Shown here one piece after another: positions 1 to 5,032 of a DNA stretch of 5,148 bases (positions within the stretch are counted from its first letter, which is position 1; every line of letters starts with the position of its first letter). The notes under the pieces are model-generated. The model was not told the DNA's origin. It saw only the letters and a list, made by a program, of their open reading frames with translations, and made no database searches. Origin of the DNA: an uncultured Verrucomicrobiota bacterium (GTDB taxonomy: Bacteria > Verrucomicrobiota > Kiritimatiellia > RFP12 > UBA1067); NCBI GenBank assembly GCA_946631345.1, contig CAMPAA010000218.1, positions 1 through 5,148 on the forward strand, written 5' to 3'. The translations under genes were made by a program, and so were the position numbers.

Positions 1-2508
1 AGCCGTGATCGCGACCATCTGACGCGCCCGCTGCTCCAGCGTATAAACCTCGCCGTTGATGACGATCTTGCCCGTCCTCGTCTTTCCCGTTGCGTTCTCA
101 GCATAGATGAACCGCACAGTGCCGCTTCCAGTGCCGGAATCATACCCGCTTATAAGCGTGATCCACGGCTCTGTCACAATAGCAGTCCAAACATCTCCTA
201 TGGAAGCCGAGACACCGAACTCTCCAATTCCGTTGTTTCCTGTTACGTAAGAGCCGTTCGGACTGATGCTCAGATCGTACGCACGCTGCGTAATATACAC
301 CTTCTTGTCGCCAACCGTGATCCACCCGATTCGAGCGGTGCCGTCTCCGACATACGGCGAGACTATGTACAATATCTCGCCGTCGCCGACTCCGGAATCA
401 CCTTGGAATATCGTTATCCAGGTCGGGTCTGACGAAGTTGCAGTCCACGATACATTGCCGTCAGGATGGATGGAAATAGATTCATATCCGCCATCCGTTC
501 CGAAGAGTTTCGTGTCGTACTCAACCTCGACGCCACGCGCCTTCTGCGAAACGCTGAAAGTCTTTCCTGCGATCGTCACCGTGCCGCTGCGCGGGTAGAT
601 AGTTTCGTTTGCCGAGGCCTGGAGAGTAACCGTGCCCGGTCCGGTCCGCGAAAGCGAACCGTTTACCGTGAGCCAGTCGAGCGACTCGGAAATGCTCCAC
701 GTTACGATACTCGCCAGGGATACTTCGATAGAACACGACTCGCCTGCGGCCTCGAACTCGTATCCGCTTGACGAAATGGACGCCGTTGCCGCCGGCTGCG
801 TGACGGTGTGGGTCTGCGCAGCGCCTTTCTCGGGCCTTATCTTTATATTGCCCGTCCTCTGAGAAAGCGTCGGATTGGGTGACACCGAATAGACCACGTT
901 TCCATTGCCGGCTCCGGAGCGAGAGGCGGGGTAGAGCGAGACCCAGTTCGCGCCGCTGGTGGCAGTCCACGGCAGGTCGGGCGTCGCCGTCACAGCGATT
1001 ATCCCATTAGCACCCTCCACGCTCGCCGTCGAATATGCCGGGCTGATGCTGAACGAAAGCGCCGACTGCGGTCGCCCCTGCTGCGTCACTGTGAATGTCT
1101 CGGTCCCGATGCTCACCGTGCCGGTCCGAGCATTGTAGCTCGGGTTCTCCGAGATTGCGATTGTAACCAAATCGCCGCCGTGTCCGTTCCCCGCATCGAC
1201 AACCGAAATCCAGCTATTGTTTGGTGTTACGCTCCACTCTGTGATGGCAAGCGCATTGACAGTAATTGGTATGGGGTGCGTCTCATAATTCTGCGTAGTC
1301 GAATAGGAATCAAGCTTCATCCTACTGCCATACTGGAACACCGTAAAGGTGTTTCCCGCCACGGTAAGCGTCCCCTGGCGCGTGGAAACTTCGTTATACG
1401 GCGCCACCTGATATGTCACACTGCCGGATCCCAATCCGCTTGTTGCGGAAACAGAAATCCAATCGACATTAGACTTTGCATGCCAGAGCATCTTGTCCTG
1501 CGTCGACACGGAGATTCTTCCGCTCCCCCCCATCGACTCGAACTCTCTGCTCTCAGGGGAAATCGTTCCTCCGACACCGTCCTGCGTAACAGTATGCGTC
1601 CATCCGCTGACGTATATATATCCGACGCGCTGCTCGACGTTCGTGGTCGCGCTGACCGTGTAGGCAACCGGATAGCCAACGGTTCCGCTAGTTGCGTTAA
1701 GCGTGATCCATTCCTCTGATTTGGATGCTGTCCATGTTCCGCTGCCTTGCGTGATAATCGCGTTACCGCCGCCCTCCACGCCAAAGTTACGCGTTGTCGG
1801 CGTGATGGAAATGCGGCTATTTTGCGTGTCAGGCGGATTCGGTGCAGGCTGAGCGTAGCCGTCGACATCATGCACATTCAATATAGTTGTCCATGCGTTC
1901 GTTCCTTTGGTACATTCGATCTCGTACACCCCCGTCACAGCTGGCCTCCAGATAAATCTGCCGGAATCGGATGTCGAAACGATCACCTTGCCATTTGCCG
2001 AAAATGAGAACGGTTCTCCGTTAATATTCGAATAATCAATGGCAACGGCTCCGCAAATATTTCTGCCCCCATTGTCAAGCGACGTGCCAAACATATGGTA
2101 TTCCATGCATTCGACCTGATCTATATAAATTGGCACCAACACCCATCGCGTGACGATATTTGGCACCCACACCATAATTCCGTCTTGGGCCTCCATGTGT
2201 CCATCGTCTACTTCTCTGTAAAATTCAGTTGGAATCTGTATAGTCCGTCCCTTCCCAGTCGTGTTTTTAGGAATGACAAAGCTGAACTTTTCCCCATTGC
2301 CTGTTCCGCTTGTCGTCCCGGAATAGACTATTCCAGCAGTATTGGTGCCAAGTCTCCATCTATTGCCTCCAGCATAAGACATCGTAACCTCGCCAGAATG
2401 AATATCAGTCCAAAAAACTTTGTAAGCAAGCGCACCATCTGCATCACTCGCACACATTCCGCAAGCAAGCGTAATTGCAGTAAACAAACGTCTGGTAATC
2501 TTCTTCAT
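1..2508 (-). CDS. Secreted multi-BACON-domain protein (partial, N-terminal 836 residues)
   Basis: The minus-strand frame is open without a stop from the ATG at 2508 to the left edge, so the C-terminus is missing. A signal peptide (about 1-28) is followed by a divergent N-terminal region. Its first part (about 30-95, with SGTGNGEKFSF and KNTTGKGRTIQI) echoes the second half of the later repeats and may be a degenerate BACON copy. Residues about 100-215 form an unrecognised part ending in an Ig-like strand pattern (RFIWRPAVTGVYEIECTKG). A Pro-rich linker (QPAPNPPD, 220-227) leads into at least seven BACON-like repeats of 81-94 residues (233-829) and the start of an eighth. BACON domains are beta-sandwich modules of secreted or surface proteins, thought to bind carbohydrate or mucin or to act as spacers; any catalytic or anchoring domain would lie beyond the window. 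AGGAG 8 nt upstream supports the start. It probably forms an operon with the HEPN-like gene. GC is clearly lower in its 5' part than in the sigma/kinase genes. Confidence 0.88.
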   Translation of the reverse strand, partial: MKKITRRLFTAITLACGMCASDADGALAYKVFWTDIHSGEVTMSYAGGNRWRLGTNTAGIVYSGTTSGTGNGEKFSFVIPKNTTGKGRTIQIPTEFYREVDDGHMEAQDGIMVWVPNIVTRWVLVPIYIDQVECMEYHMFGTSLDNGGRNICGAVAIDYSNINGEPFSFSANGKVIVSTSDSGRFIWRPAVTGVYEIECTKGTNAWTTILNVHDVDGYAQPAPNPPDTQNSRISITPTTRNFGVEGGGNAIITQGSGTWTASKSEEWITLNATSGTVGYPVAYTVSATTNVEQRVGYIYVSGWTHTVTQDGVGGTISPESREFESMGGSGRISVSTQDKMLWHAKSNVDWISVSATSGLGSGSVTYQVAPYNEVSTRQGTLTVAGNTFTVFQYGSRMKLDSYSTTQNYETHPIPITVNALAITEWSVTPNNSWISVVDAGNGHGGDLVTIAISENPSYNARTGTVSIGTETFTVTQQGRPQSALSFSISPAYSTASVEGANGIIAVTATPDLPWTATSGANWVSLYPASRSGAGNGNVVYSVSPNPTLSQRTGNIKIRPEKGAAQTHTVTQPAATASISSSGYEFEAAGESCSIEVSLASIVTWSISESLDWLTVNGSLSRTGPGTVTLQASANETIYPRSGTVTIAGKTFSVSQKARGVEVEYDTKLFGTDGGYESISIHPDGNVSWTATSSDPTWITIFQGDSGVGDGEILYIVSPYVGDGTARIGWITVGDKKVYITQRAYDLSISPNGSYVTGNNGIGEFGVSASIGDVWTAIVTEPWITLISGYDSGTGSGTVRFIYAENATGKTRTGKIVINGEVYTLEQRARQMVAITA
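22..1812 (-). repeat. Seven tandem BACON-like protein repeats
   Basis: Approximate units are residues 233-313, 314-394, 395-480, 481-574, 575-658, 659-744 and 745-829. Each has a tryptophan pair eight residues apart: W259/W267, W342/W350, W425/W433, W514/W522, W604/W612 and W774/W782 (nine apart in unit 6, W688/W697). After it come a Gly/Ser turn such as SGLGSGSVTY, an R-x-G strand such as TRQGTLTVAG, and an end of the VTQ type (Q309, Q392, Q476, Q571, Q655, Q741, Q826). The units are diverged at both protein and DNA level, so the array is old and not a recent tandem duplication. Confidence 0.85.
2425..2508 (-). other. Signal peptide, probably Sec/SPI
   Basis: Residues 1-28 show a basic n-region (MKKITRR), a hydrophobic core (LFTAITLACGMCA) and an AxA-type site, A26-L27-A28 before Y29. 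An earlier cut near A20 or A23 is possible. C16 and C19 do not fit a lipobox because the residues before them (TLA and CGM) lack the required -3 aliphatic and -1 small pattern, so a lipoprotein is unlikely. Confidence 0.7.
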
Positions 2509-2516
2509 GTAGGCAT

Positions 2517-2521
2517 CTCCT
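2517..2521 (-). promoter_or_regulatory. Shine-Dalgarno AGGAG of the BACON-repeat gene
   Basis: AGGAG lies 8 nt before the ATG at 2508, immediately after the stop codon of the HEPN-like gene (2525-2523). It fixes the start of the large secreted protein and supports translation from a shared mRNA. Confidence 0.75.
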
Positions 2522-2522
2522 C

Positions 2523-3026
2523 TCACCTTTTGGTATTTGCTTTTGCCGCCTTGCGAATCTGCCTTTTTGTCCATGCATCGGCCTTGCGCACAAGCGCAAG
2601 ACCGTCCTTTGCAGCTTTCATCGCACGTAGCGGAAATTCCTCTGCGCAGATTTCAGGGACTTCGCCCTGCGCAGATTTGGCGATACCGTGCAGCAGCGCA
2701 TTCCTCTCCTTCCACCATGCCCCAAGCTTCGGGAATAGAGACTCCATCTCCGAATCAAACAGATTTGAATTCGTATTGCGCGATGTGCCCGGCTTTACGG
2801 GATGCCATTCACCAAGAACTTTGCCCAATGTGTCTTTTGGGGGCTTCTTTGATCTGCCTACGTTCAACGTGGATGAAAGGCGATCAGTCAAGATGCTTTC
2901 CGCGATTGCGATTGCCTGAAGAGGGCAATCTCTGTCCAAGGCATCATTCATCATGCCAAATGCAAGTTTGTAAGACTCTTGTTTACGCATGTTTTTAGTC
3001 TCATTGACAGGTTCCTCTGCCGGCAT
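2523..3026 (-). CDS. Small HEPN-like protein with an R-x4-H motif
   Basis: The protein is 167 residues long from the chosen ATG. It is largely helical by eye, with AIAIAESILTDRLSSTL (38-54) as a first helix and WWKERNALLHGIAK (104-117) carrying R108-N-x3-H113. An R-x4-6-H motif, often with N after the R, marks HEPN domains, which include RNases of toxin-antitoxin, abortive-infection and CRISPR systems and non-catalytic scaffolds. The fold assignment is inference from that motif and helix pattern; I do not recognise a specific family. The C-terminus is basic (KRQIRKAAKANTKR). The ATG at 3026 is preferred because GAGGG lies 5 nt upstream. A GTG at 3092 would add 22 residues that merely translate the leader hairpin, and the ATG at 2990 has no close ribosome site. 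The stop is 14 bp before the next start, so the two are probably co-transcribed. No MNT-type antitoxin partner is seen. Confidence 0.72.
   Translation of the reverse strand: MPAEEPVNETKNMRKQESYKLAFGMMNDALDRDCPLQAIAIAESILTDRLSSTLNVGRSKKPPKDTLGKVLGEWHPVKPGTSRNTNSNLFDSEMESLFPKLGAWWKERNALLHGIAKSAQGEVPEICAEEFPLRAMKAAKDGLALVRKADAWTKRQIRKAAKANTKR
2643..2678. repeat. 11-bp direct repeat flanking a small hairpin inside the HEPN-like gene
   Basis: TGCGCAGATTT occurs at 2643-2653 and again at 2668-2678. Between them lies the inverted repeat CAGGG/CCCTG (2654-2658 with 2665-2669) around ACTTCG. The copies are 25 bp apart and so are translated in two different frames, just after the R-x4-H motif (residues about 117-129). 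It resembles the footprint of a small insertion or a slippage duplication. Confidence 0.4.
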
Positions 3027-3031
3027 AGCCA

Positions 3032-3079
3032 CCCTCTTTCCTTTTGCCCTCTCCCCGTAATCGCGGCAAAAGAAGAGGG
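3032..3079 (-). promoter_or_regulatory. Hairpin sequestering the ribosome binding site of the HEPN-like gene
   Basis: In minus-strand RNA, the contiguous arm CCCTCTTCTTTTGCC (3079-3065) pairs with GGCAAAAG (3048-3041) and AAGAGGG (3038-3032) around a 16-nt loop, with a 2-nt GA bulge: 15 base pairs. The AAGAGGG arm is the best Shine-Dalgarno candidate for the ATG at 3026, 5 nt away, so the folded form would hide the ribosome site. Translation may therefore depend on opening this stem, or the hairpin may be part of a dispersed repeat. Confidence 0.45.
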
Positions 3080-3098
3080 CGACATCTTCCACCGCGTT

Positions 3099-3209
3099 TC
3101 AAGAGAGGCCCTGGAAAAGCCCTGTACGAGACGCGGAAGAAAATGCGCCCAAAGGCGCATTCCCTTCTTTGCCGGCCCGTACATAAGAAATTTTCCAGGT
3201 TTCTCTTGA
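3099..3209 (-). ncRNA. Structured leader RNA or palindromic element: 111-nt nested inverted repeat
   Basis: Nested complementary arms are visible from outside inwards. They are TCAAGAGA/TCTCTTGA (3099-3106 with 3202-3209), CCTGGAAAA/TTTTCCAGG (3110-3118 with 3191-3199), GTACG/CGTAC (3124-3128 with 3178-3182), CGG/CCG (3134-3136 with 3172-3174), AAGAA/TTCTT (3137-3141 with 3165-3169) and AATGCGCC/GGCGCATT (3142-3149 with 3154-3161) around a 4-nt loop. That gives about 38 base pairs in 111 nt, with small internal loops. It begins some 28 nt downstream of the predicted transcription start, so it would be the first structure in the mRNA leader of the HEPN-like gene. I recognise no known family (not SRP RNA, 6S, tmRNA or a riboswitch I know). 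It could instead be a dispersed palindromic repeat or MITE-like relic; no clear target-site duplication flanks it. Confidence 0.5.
3142..3161 (-). terminator. Possible attenuator/terminator hairpin at the tip of the leader structure
   Basis: A perfect 8-bp stem, AATGCGCC/GGCGCATT, has a 4-nt loop and is followed on the minus strand by TTCTTCC, so the 3' side reads ATTTTCTTCC. The T-tract is short and interrupted, so it is weak as an intrinsic terminator. It lies downstream of the promoter and could attenuate the HEPN-like operon or stop read-through from the kinase. Confidence 0.3.
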
Positions 3210-3243
3210 GCCGATCAAAGCACGAATGCCTAAATCTGACGAT

Positions 3244-3272
3244 ATTATAGCAAAAATTCCGCCTGCTGTGGC
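3244..3272 (-). promoter_or_regulatory. Sigma-70-type promoter with perfect extended -10
   Basis: Read on the minus strand, 3252-3244 is TGCTATAAT, a perfect TATAAT preceded by the TGn of an extended -10. With a 17-bp spacer the -35 is GCCACA (3272-3267), a weak 3/6 match to TTGACA, tolerable with an extended -10. Transcription would start near 3237 and run into the long hairpin and the HEPN-like gene, giving a leader of about 210 nt. A TGGCG/CGCCA inverted repeat (3269-3273 and 3281-3285) covers the -35 and upstream area and could be an operator. Confidence 0.6.
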
Positions 3273-3381
3273 GACGTTCCCGCCATAAACGCAAAATCGG
3301 CCTTCGCGCTTTCCCGGACCAGGGCTCTCCCAGTCCTCCACTGTATATTGCCGCGCCAATCGAAAATCTTACGCGGAAATG

Positions 3382-4365
3382 TCAGTAGACGTCGCGCTGG
3401 AGCATTTCCTGTATCTCTTCATGCTCTCTGTCGATGCGTTCCTGCAGCAGCCGATCTTCCTCGGACTTCTTCTCCAGATTCGACTCTGCATGCCAAATTA
3501 CGGCCGCAGCAGCAAGTGCGATGGCCGCGGCGAAAACAGCCGCGGTCAGGAGATGCCGTGCGCGATGACGCGTGCGGACGGCATGCATAAACGTCCGGAT
3601 GTCGCGGTAGCGCTGCCCGGGAATCGAACTTGTCGCGCGGCGGACGATTCGTTCCCAGCACCGCGGCAGGCGTCCCTTGAAGCATTCGTCCACGATTGCC
3701 CCCAGCGCGTGTATATCCGCCGCCGGCGTGATCTCTCCTCCGCCGAACTGCTCCGGCGCGGAGTATCGTGGCGTACCTGCGCCGACCGCCTTCCCGTCCA
3801 CTACCGAGATCGACATGGGAAGCCTGTCTGCAGTCTCCGTGGGAACGTGCTTGAGAAGGCCAAAGTCGATAATGACCAGGTCTCCGTTTTCGCGCCGCAT
3901 GACATTCTGGGGCTTGAGATCGCGATGGACCAGCCCCTGCGAGTGGAGAACCGCCACGCCAGCCGCGACCGCGAGAATATAGTCCGCGACCGCTCTGTCC
4001 GTACACGGAAGCGCCATCGGTTCGAGGAGCTCCATCGCCACAAAAGGACGTCCCTCGTATTCGCCTGCGCCAAGGCAACGCGGGAACGCCGCATCTTCGT
4101 TCGCGTTGACGAACCGCGCCTCGCGGTCGAATCGGGCACGCGCCGCCGCATCGTCGCGCAGGAGCATCTTGACAGCCGCCGCTTTGGAAGAGACCGCATG
4201 CACGGCCCTGTAGACCTCCGACGACCCACCGCGGCCAAGAAATCCGGTCAACCGCCAATCTCCGACGACCGTTCCGGCGGCAAAGTGCGCATCGGATTTC
4301 ACCGGCGCGTGCGCCGAAAGGAACGCATCCAGCTCTGCGCCGTCATTCCTTTCTGCCGTTGCCAT
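3382..4365 (-). CDS. Membrane-anchored Ser/Thr protein kinase (Hanks/PknB-type)
   Basis: This 327-residue ATP-dependent Ser/Thr kinase has the full catalytic set. The glycine loop is LGRGGSSEVY (43-52), the ATP lysine K66 is in AVKML, and the probable helix-C glutamate is E82. The catalytic loop HRDLKPQN (147-154) has D149 as base, the metal-binding DFG is 167-169, GTPRYSAPEQ (197-206) includes the APE motif, and D217 and R252 are the helix-F and subdomain XI residues. Being an RD kinase, it is probably activated by activation-loop phosphorylation (T176, T178, S185 and S187 are available). A hydrophobic segment (about 272-291) is followed by a highly charged tail of about 36 residues with coiled-coil character, so the kinase domain should be cytoplasmic and the tail periplasmic. 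No PASTA, TPR or other sensor domain is present. GGAG lies 7 nt before the ATG at 4365. The overlap with the sigma gene implies translational coupling, and the sigma factor is an obvious candidate substrate (inference). Confidence 0.93.
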   Translation of the reverse strand: MATAERNDGAELDAFLSAHAPVKSDAHFAAGTVVGDWRLTGFLGRGGSSEVYRAVHAVSSKAAAVKMLLRDDAAARARFDREARFVNANEDAAFPRCLGAGEYEGRPFVAMELLEPMALPCTDRAVADYILAVAAGVAVLHSQGLVHRDLKPQNVMRRENGDLVIIDFGLLKHVPTETADRLPMSISVVDGKAVGAGTPRYSAPEQFGGGEITPAADIHALGAIVDECFKGRLPRCWERIVRRATSSIPGQRYRDIRTFMHAVRTRHRARHLLTAAVFAAAIALAAAAVIWHAESNLEKKSEEDRLLQERIDREHEEIQEMLQRDVY

Positions 4366-5020
4366 CCGCCTTCTCCAGTGCGCGAACGAGTTCCTTCAGG
4401 CGAAGTGTCATGCGGCTCTTCATCTGGTCCACCGCATTGCGGGTAATTCCCAGAGAGGAACCGACATCCTCCGGCTTCTCTCCGTTCACGGCGACGCGGC
4501 GGAACACCTCGCGCGTTCGCGCATGGACCGACTCGTCCGCCAGAAGCTGCTGAAGCGCAATCTCCATGAGCGCTTCGCGCCATGATTGCTCGTCGCCCGG
4601 CATTTCATTATGCGGCGCGCACACCTCTAGCGACCGCTTACGCGGCTCACTGCGTTCGGGTGATACCGGTGATCGCGCCCTACCAAGGGTTGACTCGCCA
4701 TTACAAAACATTTCGGCAATCTTCGCCCGCTGCCGGTCGCTGCGGACCTGACGAAGCGCCTTGTGGCGGAGGATGCCGGTCAGATAGCTGTGGAAGTGCC
4801 CCGTCTCCTCAGGTACATACCGGTAGACGGGCATTGACTTGATCAACGCAATCAGCGTTTCCTGCACCGCGTCGTCAACGTCGACGTGCGGAAATCGTTC
4901 GCGCAGATACGCCTCCATCATCGGACGATAACGGGCGACAAACTCTCCCCAGCGGGCGTGCTGGGAGTCCCGCGCCAGATCGCGCAGAAGTGTCGTTGAG
5001 GTTGTAGGTATCTTTGCCAT
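4343..5020 (-). CDS. RNA polymerase sigma factor, sigma-70 family, ECF-like
   Basis: This 225-residue protein should bind core RNA polymerase and direct it to a specific promoter set; its targets cannot be told from here. Region 2 spans about residues 24-93: the core-binding segment DVDDAVQETLIALIK (47-61) keeps the acidic DxDD and the QET of canonical ECF factors, and GHFHSYLTGILRHKALR (74-90) fits regions 2.3-2.4. Region 4 spans about 168-212, with a helix-turn-helix EDVGSSLGITRNAVDQMKSR (184-203). The linker (94-147) is longer than in most ECF factors and holds a Ser/Pro/Arg-rich stretch with atypical codons, possibly an insertion. The ATG at 5020 is chosen because the homologous-looking N-terminus (LLRDLARDSQHARWGEFV) starts shortly after it and an in-frame TAA lies 15 bp upstream. 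No Shine-Dalgarno is visible before it. The 3' end overlaps the kinase start by 23 bp, the usual arrangement of a sigma factor with its cognate Ser/Thr kinase. No anti-sigma gene is seen. Confidence 0.9.
   Translation of the reverse strand: MAKIPTTSTTLLRDLARDSQHARWGEFVARYRPMMEAYLRERFPHVDVDDAVQETLIALIKSMPVYRYVPEETGHFHSYLTGILRHKALRQVRSDRQRAKIAEMFCNGESTLGRARSPVSPERSEPRKRSLEVCAPHNEMPGDEQSWREALMEIALQQLLADESVHARTREVFRRVAVNGEKPEDVGSSLGITRNAVDQMKSRMTLRLKELVRALEKADGNGRKE
4580..4696 (-). other. Atypical Ser/Pro/Arg-rich insert in the sigma2-sigma4 linker
   Basis: Sigma residues 109-147 include RARSPVSPERSEPRKRSLEV, low-complexity and unlike the helical flanks. The DNA uses codons rare elsewhere in this gene (AGG, CGA, TCA twice, GTA, CTA). 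It also holds a short inverted repeat (CCGC at 4634-4637 and GCGG at 4642-4645) and a GGTGAT direct repeat (4659-4664 and 4669-4674 region). An in-frame insertion of a small palindromic element fits, but a naturally diverged linker would look similar. Confidence 0.35.
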
Positions 5021-5032
5021 GAAATGGAGGCT

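Larger units (their letters stand above)
3027..3381. other. Signal-rich intergenic region between kinase and HEPN-like gene
   Basis: About 355 bp separate the kinase stop from the chosen start of the next gene. The kinase-proximal part (3286-3381) shows only a weak 5-bp inverted repeat (CCGCG 3351-3355, CGCGG 3372-3376) without a T-run, so there is no convincing kinase terminator there. The rest holds the promoter, the long inverted repeat and the SD-containing hairpin listed separately. Several short open frames cross it in both strands, but all start at GTG/TTG or lack a ribosome binding site and simply translate the inverted repeats. Confidence 0.6.

Noticed and set aside
521..970. 149-codon minus-strand open frame, and 1416-1877 likewise
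   Set aside because: Both are out-of-frame shadows inside the BACON-repeat gene, Arg-rich and without repeat periodicity, whereas the chosen frame is open for 836 codons with clear domain structure.
2095..2919. 274-codon open frame on the plus strand
   Set aside because: It runs antisense across the start of the BACON gene and most of the HEPN-like gene, both with better start signals. Its translation is Ser/Arg/His-rich without domain features.
3027..3092. GTG at 3092 as start of the HEPN-like protein
   Set aside because: No ribosome binding site precedes it and the extra 22 residues are just the translation of the hairpin; the ATG at 3026 has GAGGG at proper distance.
3099..3209. Insertion sequence or known small RNA (SRP RNA, 6S, tmRNA)
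   Set aside because: There is no transposase, no target-site duplication beside the outer arms, and the conserved bases of these RNAs are not present; kept only as an unclassified structured element.
3001..3359. Several short frames (for example 3099-3359 minus from TTG, 2951-3184 minus, 3044-3250 plus) in the intergenic region
   Set aside because: They start at weak codons or without ribosome sites, overlap one another in many frames, and translate the inverted repeats; no protein features are seen.
3351..3376. CCGCG/CGCGG inverted repeat just after the kinase stop as terminator
   Set aside because: The stem has only 5 bp with a 16-nt loop and no T-run follows on the minus strand.
3379..4446. 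355-codon open frame on the plus strand opposite the kinase
   Set aside because: It is the antisense of a kinase gene with all catalytic motifs intact, is Arg/Cys/His-rich with no recognisable domain, and has no supported start; such shadows are common in GC-rich DNA.
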